A stretch of DNA of 64,000 nucleotides from G963708325 sp963708325 (GTDB lineage Bacteria; Actinomycetota; Thermoleophilia; Solirubrobacterales; 70-9), in the NCBI GenBank assembly GCA_963708325.1, contig OY970203.1, forward strand, positions 1,984,001-2,048,000. The letters are read 5' to 3'. Of the stretch, positions 49,506-57,533 are shown piece by piece; position 1 is the first letter of the stretch; each line of letters begins with the position of its first letter. The notes under the pieces were generated by a model. It was not told the DNA's origin. It did not search any database and saw nothing but the letters and a program-made list of their open reading frames with translations. The position numbers and the translations under genes were made by a program.

Positions 49506-50033
49506 ATGGCTGACGAGCGCAAGCCCGTCGGCGAGGCCGTCGCAGAGGCGGCGCGCGCGGCGGAGGGAGCGGCTCCACAGCGGCGTGCCCGGCGACGCGG
49601 ACGGCCCTCGGACGTGTTCGGAGGGGAGATCCGCCGCCGCGACATCTTCCCCCTGCTCGTCCTCCACCTGATCGCCCGCGAGCCGGCCTACGGCAACCGC
49701 CTGATCGAGGAGATCGAGTCGATAACGCAGGGCGTGATCTCGGTGAACCCGAACACGATGTACCCGCTGCTGCGCGAGCTCGAGGGGCGCGGGCTGATCG
49801 AGGGCCGCTGGGAGCATCCCGACCGGCGCACGCGCCGCTATTACTCGATCACCCGCGACGGCGCCCGCGAGTACCGCCGCCTGGTCGCCGACGTCGAGCC
49901 ATTCCTCGACTCGGTTATCCGCTCGGTGACCCTGATCAAGCGCGAGATCTACGGCGACGACGAGGAGCTCCTGCTCTCGGTCCCGGGCGAGGCGGGTGAG
50001 GAGGCGCATGGGGAAGGCCACGCAGGAGGTTGA
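49506..50033 (+). CDS. PadR-family transcriptional regulator
   Basis: A 175-residue regulator. After a disordered 40-residue basic N-terminus, the winged helix-turn-helix runs from DIFPLLVLHLIAREPAYGNRLIEEIE through VISVNPNTMYPLLRELEGRGLIEGRWEH, typical of PadR. The C-terminal dimerisation helix is EYRRLVADVEPFLDSVIRSVTLIK. The ligand is unknown. A palindrome overlapping its promoter suggests autoregulation. Its 3' end overlaps the SRPBCC gene by 26 bases, so the two are coupled. Confidence 0.88.
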   Translation: MADERKPVGEAVAEAARAAEGAAPQRRARRRGRPSDVFGGEIRRRDIFPLLVLHLIAREPAYGNRLIEEIESITQGVISVNPNTMYPLLRELEGRGLIEGRWEHPDRRTRRYYSITRDGAREYRRLVADVEPFLDSVIRSVTLIKREIYGDDEELLLSVPGEAGEEAHGEGHAGG

Positions 50034-50466
50034 GGTCGCCGCCTCGCTCGCCGAGGCCTGGGACCACTACTTCGACTCGCGCGGCTGGCGCGGCTGGGTG
50101 GACGGGTTCGCCGCCGTCGAGTCCGCGGACGGCTATCCCGACGCCGGAGGCACGCTGCGCTGGCGCTCGACGCCGGCCGGTCGCGGCACCGTCGTCGAGC
50201 GGGTGCTCGCGCACGCTCCCCGCAGCATGCATCGCGTCGAGTACGCCGACGAGCACAGCTCCGGGGAGCTGGAGACGACCTTCGAGATCGCCGGGGACAA
50301 GGTGAAGGTCACCCAGCGCACCGAGTACCGGATGCGCGAACACGGCGCCTTCGGCCCGCTCACCGACCGCCTCTTCGTCCGTCCCCAGGTGCGGCGCTCG
50401 CTGGCCCGCTCGCTCGAGCGCTTCAGGCGCGAGGTCGAGGAGTTGGCCCGGCTCGGGAACGGATAG
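50008..50466 (+). CDS. SRPBCC-fold (polyketide cyclase/START-like) protein
   Basis: A 152-residue protein with the START-like layout: VEVAASLAEAWDHYFDSRGWRGWVDGF, a beta sheet (GTLRWRSTPAGRGTVVERVL, MHRVEYADEHSSGELETTFEIAG) and a closing long helix (RRSLARSLERFRREVEELARL). Such folds bind hydrophobic ligands. ATG 50008 follows GAGGAGGCGC. Coupling to padR suggests that it handles or senses the same ligand, which is inference. Confidence 0.75.
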   Translation: MGKATQEVEVAASLAEAWDHYFDSRGWRGWVDGFAAVESADGYPDAGGTLRWRSTPAGRGTVVERVLAHAPRSMHRVEYADEHSSGELETTFEIAGDKVKVTQRTEYRMREHGAFGPLTDRLFVRPQVRRSLARSLERFRREVEELARLGNG

Positions 50467-50506
50467 CCTTCGCGCCCGCAAGCACCAAGACTGGAGGTCG
50501 CCAGCA

Positions 50507-51403
50507 ATGTTCGTATCGAAGGCCGCCGTGCTCGGCGCGGGCACGATGGGCGGGGAGATCGCCCAGGTGATCGCCGCCGCGGAGGTGCCGGTGGTGATGA
50601 AGGACGTCGAGCACAGGTTCGTCGATGCGGGATTGGAGAAGGCCCGCGAGGTCACACAGGGGCAGGTCTCGGGCCTGGTGGCGAAGGAGAAGATCACCCA
50701 GGAGCAGGCCGACGCGAAGCTCGAGCAGACGCTCGGCCTGATCACCGGGACGACCGACTACGACGGCTTCGGCGACGCAGACTTCGTGGTCGAGGCGGTG
50801 CCGGAGAAGATGGAGGTCAAGCAGGCCGTCTTCCGCGAGCTCGACGTGGCCACGCCCGGCCACGCGATCCTCGCCTCGAACACCTCGGCGCTCTCGATCT
50901 CCGAGATAGCCTCGGCGGTGCCCGAATCGCGCCGCGACCAGGTCGTCGGATTCCACTTCTTCTACCCGGCCTCCGTGATGCGGCTGATCGAGGTGGTGGA
51001 GGGGTCCAACACCTCCGAGGAGGCCGCACAGGCGGCGGCCAACTTCGCGATGCAGATCCGCAAGAACCCGATCCGCTGCGGCGAGCAGCCCGGCTTCGTG
51101 GTCAACCGCGTGCTGAACTCGGCGGCGTCGGAGATCTGGCGTCACGCCGACGAGACCGGAGCGCCACCCGAGGAGGTCGACAAGGAGATCGCCGAGGCCA
51201 AGGTGACGCCGATGGGCCCCTTCTTCCTCTCCGACCTGCTCGGGCTCGACACGGTGCTGCACGTCGCGAAGCATCTGCGCGACGCCTACGGCGACCGCTT
51301 CTACGTACACCCGAAGATGGAGGAGCTGGTGGCGGCCGGCGACCTGGGGCAGAAGACCGGGCAGGGCTACTACCCGCACGGTGACGGAAACGGAGGGTCC
51401 TGA
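50507..51403 (+). CDS. 3-hydroxyacyl-CoA dehydrogenase
   Basis: A 298-residue NAD-dependent enzyme. The Rossmann motif VLGAGTMGGEIAQVIA is at residues 8-23, EAVPEKMEVKQAVF at about 97, SNTSALSISEIA at about 127 and the catalytic histidine in VVGFHFFYPASVMRLIEVV at about 147. A single C-terminal domain follows (PGFVVNRVLNSAASEI). It is cytoplasmic beta-oxidation enzyme step three. The ATG has GGAGG upstream, and its stop overlaps the ATG of the next gene by 1 base. Confidence 0.92.
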   Translation: MFVSKAAVLGAGTMGGEIAQVIAAAEVPVVMKDVEHRFVDAGLEKAREVTQGQVSGLVAKEKITQEQADAKLEQTLGLITGTTDYDGFGDADFVVEAVPEKMEVKQAVFRELDVATPGHAILASNTSALSISEIASAVPESRRDQVVGFHFFYPASVMRLIEVVEGSNTSEEAAQAAANFAMQIRKNPIRCGEQPGFVVNRVLNSAASEIWRHADETGAPPEEVDKEIAEAKVTPMGPFFLSDLLGLDTVLHVAKHLRDAYGDRFYVHPKMEELVAAGDLGQKTGQGYYPHGDGNGGS

Positions 51404-52500
51404 TGGAGGCAGCAACCGCGCAGATGACGGTCGTCGAGCGCTTCCAGCTGAAGGCGTTCGTCGAGTCGTGCCTGGTGATCGAGGACGGCGTCGCCGGCGC
51501 CAAGGACGTCGACCTGGGGATGATGATGGGCGCCGGGATCCTGCCCGGCCCGCTGGGGCGCGCCGACGAGGCCGGCCTCGACGTCATGGCCGAGCGCCTC
51601 GAGGCGGCGGAGCGGGAGTGGGGCGAGCACTTCGCCCCGCCGGCAATCCTGCGGCGGCTCGTCAACCAGGGCAGGCTGGGGCGCAAGTCGGGGCAGGGAT
51701 TCTTCCCTCACCCGGCCGAGGACGCCGAGCAGAAGGAGACCGTCCTGGTCGAGCGCCGTGGCGACCTCTGCCTGATCTGGCTCAACCGCCCGCCGACCAA
51801 CCCGATCTCGCCTCAGGTGATCCGCGACCTCACCGAGGTGTGGGACGCCCTGGAGGGTGACGGCGAGACCCGCGTCGCCGTGTTCGCCTCGTCGAACTTC
51901 GCCGTGTTCTGCGCCGGCGCCGACATCAAGGAGTTCACGAAGATGACCGACCCCGCGGCGGGCAAGGAGCTGCTCGACAACGGCCACGGCCTGCTGCGGC
52001 GCATGGAGCTGTCGGGCATCGTCACGATCGCCTCGGTGAACTCGCTCGCGCTCGGCGGAGGCTGCGAGCTGGCCATGGCCTGCGACTTTCGAATCGCCGC
52101 CGCCTCGGCGAGCTTCGGCCAGCCCGAGATCAACCTCGGGATCATCCCCGGCTTCGGCGGCACGCAGCGGCTCGCCCGCCTGGTCGGCGAGGCCAAGGCG
52201 CTGGAGATGAACCTCGTCGGCGAGCCGATCTCGGCCGCCGAGGCGAGGCGGCTCGGCCTCGCCAACGAGGTCGTCCCCGACCACGAGCTGTTCGACACGA
52301 CGCTGTCCTGGGCCCGCAAGCTCGCCGGCCAGGCGCCGGTGGCGGTCGAGCAGATCAAGAAGGTCTCGGCGAAGGGCGATCTCGACGAGGGCATCGAGGC
52401 CGAGAAGGGCGGCTTCGCCACGGCGTTCTCCTCGGAGGACGCGCGCGAGGGGATCGGCGCCTTCCTCGGCAAGCGCAAGCCGGAGTGGAAGGGCAAGTAG
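51403..52500 (+). CDS. Fusion of 3-hydroxyacyl-CoA dehydrogenase C-terminal domain and enoyl-CoA hydratase
   Basis: A 365-residue protein. Residues 1 to about 105 resemble the second C-terminal domain of 3-hydroxyacyl-CoA dehydrogenase (FVESCLVIEDGVAGAKDVDLGMMMGAGI, NQGRLGRKSGQGFF). The remainder is a crotonase: oxyanion hole FCAGADIKEF and ALGGGCELAMACD, with EINLGIIPGFGGTQRLARLVG carrying the catalytic glutamate region. With the upstream gene it reproduces the content of a FadB-like protein split into two chains in different order. The genes overlap by 1 base, so equal production is expected. Confidence 0.85.
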   Translation: MEAATAQMTVVERFQLKAFVESCLVIEDGVAGAKDVDLGMMMGAGILPGPLGRADEAGLDVMAERLEAAEREWGEHFAPPAILRRLVNQGRLGRKSGQGFFPHPAEDAEQKETVLVERRGDLCLIWLNRPPTNPISPQVIRDLTEVWDALEGDGETRVAVFASSNFAVFCAGADIKEFTKMTDPAAGKELLDNGHGLLRRMELSGIVTIASVNSLALGGGCELAMACDFRIAAASASFGQPEINLGIIPGFGGTQRLARLVGEAKALEMNLVGEPISAAEARRLGLANEVVPDHELFDTTLSWARKLAGQAPVAVEQIKKVSAKGDLDEGIEAEKGGFATAFSSEDAREGIGAFLGKRKPEWKGK

Positions 52501-52535
52501 TGGCGAGCCGCCAGCCGACCGTCAGCGATCGGACC

Positions 52536-52553
52536 GGGTACCGCTGGGTACCC
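52536..52553. promoter_or_regulatory. Perfect KpnI-like palindrome before the sirtuin gene
   Basis: GGGTACC-GCTG-GGTACCC has perfect 7-bp arms. TACCCT (52549-52554) inside it fits a -10 element. It overlaps the proposed start region of the sirtuin gene. Confidence 0.35.
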
Positions 52554-53314
52554 TAGGCGACGGCGGACCGGTCGCCGCCGCCCAGGCGCTGGCGCAGCTG
52601 CTGCGCGAGTCGAGCAGCACAGTCGCCCTGACCGGGGCGGGGATCTCCGTGCCCTCCGGGATCCCCGACTTTCGCACGCCGGGGACGGGGATCTGGGAGA
52701 ACGTGGACCCGTTCGAGGTGGCGACGATCGACGCCTTCCACGCCGACCCGGCGCGGTTCTGGAGCTTCTACCGGCCCCGCTTCGAGACGCTCGCCGACAA
52801 GCGGCCGAACCGCGCCCATGAGGCTCTGGCTGAGCTCGAGGGTCGGGGGATGCTGGAGGCGGTGGTGACCCAGAACATCGACCGCCTCCATCGCCGGGCG
52901 GGAACCCGGCGCCTGATCGAGGTGCACGGCTCGATCGACAGCTCGAGCTGCACCTCCTGCGAGGCGTCGTGGTCGCTGGCCGAGGTCGGCGGCCTGTTCG
53001 ACGGCGACGGCGTGGCGACGTGCAACGAGTGCGGCGGGCTGGTCAAGCCGGACGTCGTCCTGTTCGGCGAGATGCTCCCGGAGGCGGCGATCGGCGAGGC
53101 TCGGGAGCTGGCCTCCGGGGCCGAGCTGATGCTCTGCGTCGGCTCCTCCCTGGAGGTGTTCCCGGCCGCCGGGCTGCCGGAGCTGACGCTCGCGGCCGGC
53201 GGCAGGGTCGCGATCGTGACGATGGGGTCGACCCCTTACGACGGCGACGCCGCCGTCCGCATGGAGGGCGACGTCGTCTCGGACCTCGAGGCGGTCCTGG
53301 CCGCGCTCGGCTGA
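52544..53314 (+). CDS. Sir2-family NAD-dependent protein deacylase, unusual start
   Basis: About 256 residues. The NAD-binding signature is TVALTGAGISVPSGIPDFRTPGTG, then TQNIDRLHRRAGT, the catalytic histidine in EVHGSIDSS, and four zinc cysteines (CTSC and CNEC). The first GTG in frame (52649) cuts off GAGIS, so the gene must start earlier; the open frame upstream has no ATG, GTG or TTG, and CTG 52544 is the best remaining codon. The protein should remove acyl groups from lysines in the cytoplasm, which would fit regulation of the beta-oxidation enzymes encoded just upstream. Confidence 0.85.
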   Translation: MGTLGDGGPVAAAQALAQLLRESSSTVALTGAGISVPSGIPDFRTPGTGIWENVDPFEVATIDAFHADPARFWSFYRPRFETLADKRPNRAHEALAELEGRGMLEAVVTQNIDRLHRRAGTRRLIEVHGSIDSSSCTSCEASWSLAEVGGLFDGDGVATCNECGGLVKPDVVLFGEMLPEAAIGEARELASGAELMLCVGSSLEVFPAAGLPELTLAAGGRVAIVTMGSTPYDGDAAVRMEGDVVSDLEAVLAALG

Positions 53315-53317
53315 GCG

Positions 53318-53797
53318 CTACTTGACCGTCAGCGTCCCGTACATCCCCTGGGAGAAGTGGCCCGGGATGTTGCAGATCATCACGTAGCTGCCGGGCTTGA
53401 GGTCGAAGCTGTCCGTCTTCGTCCCGCCGGGCGGGACGTCGGGGAGCTCGCCGATCAGGTCCTTGTTGAGGGCGTCCTCGTTGACGCTTCCGCCTGCGGC
53501 CTTCGGCAGCTCGGTCGGGCTCTTGTCGGTCTTGAACAGGACCAGCTCGTGCTCGAGCTTGCCGGCGTTGGGGGCGACGATCGTGACCTTTCCGGCCTTC
53601 GCCGTCGGGTCCTTCGGCGTGAACGAGAACTCGTTCATCGTGATCTGAAGCGGCTTCGCCTTGGCCGCGCCTCCGGTTGCGTCGGCGGCGCCGCTCGCAG
53701 CGGTCTCCGACTTCGTGTCGCTTCCTCCCCCGCCGCACCCCACGATCAGGCCGGTGGCGATGGCGAGGGCGGCGATTGCTGCGATTCGCTTGGTCAT
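53318..53797 (-). CDS. Cupredoxin (plastocyanin-like) lipoprotein
   Basis: A 159-residue copper protein. Lipoprotein signal IAAIAALAIATGLIVGCGGG with the cysteine at about 21. The mature part is a cupredoxin: the first ligand histidine in KLEHELVLF, then cysteine, histidine and methionine in VMICNIPGHFSQGMYGTLTV. It should carry electrons outside the membrane. The gene ends 4 bases from the convergent sirtuin. No oxidase or other electron-transfer partner is seen beside it. Confidence 0.88.
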   Translation of the reverse strand: MTKRIAAIAALAIATGLIVGCGGGGSDTKSETAASGAADATGGAAKAKPLQITMNEFSFTPKDPTAKAGKVTIVAPNAGKLEHELVLFKTDKSPTELPKAAGGSVNEDALNKDLIGELPDVPPGGTKTDSFDLKPGSYVMICNIPGHFSQGMYGTLTVK

Positions 53798-53929
53798 CTT
53801 CTACCTCCGATCCGGTCGGACCGCCGGGGGAAAAGGCAGCCCCATCGTCGTGTTCGGCCCACCCGCGCGCATCCGGGCGCCGCCCCGCTCCGGCTGCGGC
53901 AAACTACGCCTGACACGCGCTCGGCGCGC

Positions 53930-54784
53930 TCAGTCGAGCAGGCGTCGCCGTCGCAGCACGCGCTCGCAGATCTCGACCGTCTCCGCAACGGTTGCGGCGA
54001 GGCGCGCGTCCGGCTCGCCGCGCAGCGCGGCGTTCGCCGCCTCGCCGATCGCCTGCCGGTTGGCGTCGAGCAGGGCCAGGTCGTCGGCCTGGGCGGGGCC
54101 GGCGGCGCCGCGGAGCCCCGCGAGCAGCGCCTCGAGCCCGACCCGCACCTGCAGCGCCGCCTCGCGCACGCGCCCCTGGTCGAGGTCGAGCCGGGCGCGC
54201 AGGATCAGCGTCTCGGCCGGGTCGATCTGGCCGCGGCCACCGAGCACGGAGGCGAGCCGTTCCTGGGGGGCGAGCTGCTCGGTGCGGCGCCGCCGCTGCG
54301 GCCGCCGCGGAAGCTCGCGGGCGTCGCTCCAGCGCCCCTCGGCGACGCCGTCCCCGGAGCCGTAGCCGACCCGCACGGCGGAGGCCCCCTCGAGGCCGAC
54401 CTCGTGGACCAGGGGGTCGGCCGCGGCCGCGCGGTGGGCGTGAAGGGCGCGGTTCAGCAGGGCCAGCGCCTCGGCGACGGCCGCATCGCCCCGCTCGCGG
54501 TCGTCGCAGGCGCGCTCCAGCCAGGACTGCGCGGCGGCGTCGTCGAGCGCCTCCGGCCACACGATCGTCGCGCGGGTCACCGGCAGCGGCGCCGGCGCGT
54601 CGCCGGTCGCGGGAATCGTGCGACGGCGGCGCAGGAGGTGGCGGCGGGGCGCCCCCAGCGTGCGCACGACCAGCACGTGCTCGGCGTCGGCCTCCGGGCC
54701 GGCGCGCACCAGGTAGCGGCCTTCGGTCAGCCCGAGCGAGCCGGGAAACTCGAACTGGACGAAGGCGAAGAGGTCGGCGCCCAG
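53930..54784 (-). CDS. Conserved protein of unknown function, unusual start
   Basis: About 284 residues. The beginning (LFAFVQFEFPGSLGLTEGRYLVR, then HVLVVRTLGAPRRHLLRRRRT) is beta-rich, and the rest is helical (AAQSWLERACDDRERGDAAVAEALALLNRALHAHR). The stop of the peptidoglycan hydrolase (54789-54787) is followed after 2 bases by CTG 54784, which is the only plausible start; there is no ATG, GTG or TTG between it and the conserved start of the protein. GGGCGAG upstream could serve as ribosome-binding site. Function is unknown; coupling to the hydrolase suggests an envelope link. Confidence 0.6.
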   Translation of the reverse strand: MGADLFAFVQFEFPGSLGLTEGRYLVRAGPEADAEHVLVVRTLGAPRRHLLRRRRTIPATGDAPAPLPVTRATIVWPEALDDAAAQSWLERACDDRERGDAAVAEALALLNRALHAHRAAAADPLVHEVGLEGASAVRVGYGSGDGVAEGRWSDARELPRRPQRRRRTEQLAPQERLASVLGGRGQIDPAETLILRARLDLDQGRVREAALQVRVGLEALLAGLRGAAGPAQADDLALLDANRQAIGEAANAALRGEPDARLAATVAETVEICERVLRRRRLLD

Positions 54785-54786
54785 AA

Positions 54787-57225
54787 CTACTCGCCCAGGT
54801 GGGCGTCGCTGGCCCGCTTGTGAAGCTTGTGGCCGGCGGGGATCGCGAACTTGGACGGGTGCGTGTTCACCGTCGGGTTGTGGATCTCGGCGATGCGGCC
54901 GATCAGGCGCTGCCACTGGTCCGGCTTGAGCAGGCGCACGAACTGGCTGTCCAGCTTGGCGTTGTTGCCGTACAGCGGCTTGTAGCCGATGTGGATGTGG
55001 TCGGCGTGGTCGGACAGGGCGAAGCTGGCACCGCCGAGGTTCATCAGCGAGATGATCTGGTGCGGCGCCATCACGCCCTGAAGCTCCATCACGTCCTTGA
55101 TCACGGCCTCGGTGATCGACCCCTTGCCCTGATGGCCGAGGATCGGGATGCCGTTGACCTGGGCGATGTCCACGGCGTCGCCGGAGGAATGCTCGCTGAC
55201 GTTGCCCGACGACGTGTAGAAGCCGTGGCCGCACTTCAGCGACGTGATCGTCAGCCGGTAGCCGCGAGCCGTCAGGTACTCGAGCACCCGCAGGATCCGC
55301 ACGTCGATCTGGCCGGACTGGATGTCCTGGCGACCGCACGAGTAGATCTGCAACCGCGGGTCGTTCAGCACGCGCTTGGTGGCGACCTCCTTCGACTCCA
55401 GCAGCACCTGGCCGACGTCGTTCTCGGTGAACGGGTTCTTGCCGGCGGCACGGTAGATCGCCGTGTCCTCGAGCAGCTTCCAGACGTCGAGCACGGGCTT
55501 CGGATCGACCCGCGGCGCGCCCTTGCCGGCGGGCTGGATCTCGAACTGGACGTGCGGGGCGAGCTGGGGGTCGGTCTTGCCGATCCGCCCGATCACGGTC
55601 CCGCCGACGACGCTCGAGCCCTCGCGCAGCGGCCTCATCTCCATCGACTTGCGGTCGAACTGGAAAGCGTCGGCGAAGTAGCTCTTGAAGTTGGAGTAGC
55701 CCGGCACGTGCTGGCCGAGGAGGTCGTCGAGCTGGCCGCTCAGCGAGGCGCGATGGCGGTTGTTGGCCCGCTGCGGCAGCGCGAACAGGCGGCGTCGCAG
55801 GTCCTCCGTGTTGACCGGGCCGCTCAGCGCCGCCGCCGGTGGCGCTGCCGACACGCGGGTGTGGCCGCCGCCGCCGCCGCCGTCCCCTTGCGGGTGCACG
55901 CCGGCGGTGGCCGGCCCCTTCGGCTTGCGGTCGACCTTAGGGCTGACCAGGGTGAGGTCCTTGCCGGAGGGAGCCGACTGCTTCGGCACCGGGGTCGCCT
56001 TCGCGACGCTGGCCAGATTCGCGTAGGTGTACTGGTTGCCGTAGGCGTCCTGGAGGACCACGTAGTTGCCCAGCTCGCGGCTGTGGCCGACCTTCGAGAT
56101 CACGCCGTCGTTGACCGCCACGACCGGGGCGCCGTTGCGGCTGTAGATGTCGATCGAGCGGCGGCCCGGCGAGGACGAGAGCGAGGGCACCTGGTTGCCC
56201 TTGGCGAGCGCCTTGGCCTGGCGCTCGGAGAGGTCGTCGGCATAGCGGGCGTCGGCGGCGACGGGGAAGTGCGCGCCCTCGGTGAGCCCGGTGAGCGAGC
56301 CGACCAGGTCCTCCGGCAGCTTGCCGTACAGGCGCGCCGTCGTCACCACCTCGTCGACGTACCAGTTGGCGTTGTTGTAGGCGAAGATCGCGCCCCGCAG
56401 GTCGTTCGTGCCGCCGGCGGCGCGCAGGTAGCGGGCGGCGGCGCAGATCGCGTCAACCGGGTTGCCCGGGTCCTTGAGGTTGTCGCCGTTGGCGTCGACC
56501 CCGTAGGCCGACCAGGTGGAGGGCAGGAACTGCATCCACCCGATCGCCCCCGCCGACGACGTCACGTTGGCGAGCTGGCCGAAGTTCGTCTCGATCTTGT
56601 TGATCGACGCCAGGATCTCCCAGGGGATCCCGTACTGGGTGCCGCAGGCCTGGTAGATCGGCAGCAGGAACGGCGGGATCTCGAACTGGTCGATCATGAA
56701 GTTGGAGACGCCGATCGGTGCCGGGCCGAAGTTGGTCACGCTCAGGGTCGGGTTGGCGTTCGTGGGGGTGCCGTTGGTGTTGCGGGGCGGGGGCGTGACG
56801 AGCTTCTGCCGGTGGCTGTGGCCGTTGCGGCCGCCCTTGCCGCCCTTGTGGTGGCCGTTGCGCGGACCGGTGCCGCCGTTGCCGTTCTTGCCGCCGCCGT
56901 TCTGGTTGCCGCCGCCGTTCTGGTTGCCGCCGGTCGGTGGCGGCGTGGTGGGCGGCGGGGTCGGGGTCGGGGGCGGGGGCGAGCCGGCGTCGCAGTCGGG
57001 ATCGGTGACGTCGACGAGGCCGTCGTGGTCGTCGTCCACGCCGTTGGCGCAGCGTGGCAGCTGCGGCTTGGGCAGGTCCTTCAGCGGCGTCCCGTTGGGG
57101 ATGTCGATGCCGACGCCGGAGCTGCCCTTGTCGAGCAGCTGGACCGAGCTGGCCTGGACGATGCCGGCCGCGGATGCGAGCAGAAACGCCGCCAGCGCGA
57201 ATGTCAGGAGAAGCTTCCTCGTCAT
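54787..57225 (-). CDS. Secreted three-domain peptidoglycan hydrolase (SLT, LytM-like, M15-like)
   Basis: An 812-residue exported protein. Signal peptide 1-26; a thrombospondin-3-like calcium motif DDDHDGLVDVTDPDCD (64-79); a Gly/Asn/Pro-rich linker to about 155; a lytic transglycosylase domain (about 180-300) with the catalytic glutamate in NKIETNFGQ and SSAGAIGWMQFLPSTW; a LytM/M23-like region (about 355-565); and a C-terminal M15/VanY-like domain with SEHSSGDAVDI and HADHIHIG. In the LytM region the usual His of GRxHxGID is Ser (GRRSIDI), and HxH is HVQ, so this domain looks inactive. ATG 57225 has AAAGGG upstream. Confidence 0.82.
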   Translation of the reverse strand: MTRKLLLTFALAAFLLASAAGIVQASSVQLLDKGSSGVGIDIPNGTPLKDLPKPQLPRCANGVDDDHDGLVDVTDPDCDAGSPPPPTPTPPPTTPPPTGGNQNGGGNQNGGGKNGNGGTGPRNGHHKGGKGGRNGHSHRQKLVTPPPRNTNGTPTNANPTLSVTNFGPAPIGVSNFMIDQFEIPPFLLPIYQACGTQYGIPWEILASINKIETNFGQLANVTSSAGAIGWMQFLPSTWSAYGVDANGDNLKDPGNPVDAICAAARYLRAAGGTNDLRGAIFAYNNANWYVDEVVTTARLYGKLPEDLVGSLTGLTEGAHFPVAADARYADDLSERQAKALAKGNQVPSLSSSPGRRSIDIYSRNGAPVVAVNDGVISKVGHSRELGNYVVLQDAYGNQYTYANLASVAKATPVPKQSAPSGKDLTLVSPKVDRKPKGPATAGVHPQGDGGGGGGHTRVSAAPPAAALSGPVNTEDLRRRLFALPQRANNRHRASLSGQLDDLLGQHVPGYSNFKSYFADAFQFDRKSMEMRPLREGSSVVGGTVIGRIGKTDPQLAPHVQFEIQPAGKGAPRVDPKPVLDVWKLLEDTAIYRAAGKNPFTENDVGQVLLESKEVATKRVLNDPRLQIYSCGRQDIQSGQIDVRILRVLEYLTARGYRLTITSLKCGHGFYTSSGNVSEHSSGDAVDIAQVNGIPILGHQGKGSITEAVIKDVMELQGVMAPHQIISLMNLGGASFALSDHADHIHIGYKPLYGNNAKLDSQFVRLLKPDQWQRLIGRIAEIHNPTVNTHPSKFAIPAGHKLHKRASDAHLGE

Positions 57226-57533
57226 ACCCAGCACCCTTTGCCTGCGGGTCTCTCCGCTACTTGTCCGGGACGAGAAAAATCCCTGCCCGCAGGCGCGACA
57301 ACGCTACTTGTTGGTCCAGACCTTTGCAACGGACAAACGACGCCTCGAACCGTACCCGAAACGCGTGCCTGGGCGCGCAGGTTCGTCTTCACCGTCGCGC
57401 GGCTCGCCATGCCTGGATCATCGGCGCTCCGGTATGCCCGCTTGAGGGCTGGCGGACGCACGCCCGCGAACACCTGCGGCCGGTCGGCGAGGCTCGGGGG
57501 GCTCTATGCTCGTCCGGTGATCGCGGGCGGCCG
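57226..57533. other. 308-base gap: structured leader of the hydrolase gene and upstream space
   Basis: On the minus strand, CCAACAAGTAGCG is followed by GCCTGCGGG (57294-57286), a 37-base loop, and CCCGCAGGC (57248-57240), a perfect 9-bp stem ending 14 bases before the ATG. The motif ACAAGTAGCG occurs twice as direct repeats (57311-57302 and 57264-57255), the second inside the loop. The remaining 200 bases toward 57533 hold TATGCT (57505-57510), a likely -10 for the plus-strand gene. I see no gene in this stretch. Confidence 0.6.

Noticed and set aside
57226..57533. Cyclic di-AMP (ydaO/yuaA) riboswitch before the cell-wall hydrolase
   Set aside because: The gene type fits, but I cannot find the conserved sequence blocks of that class in order; I kept only the directly visible repeats.
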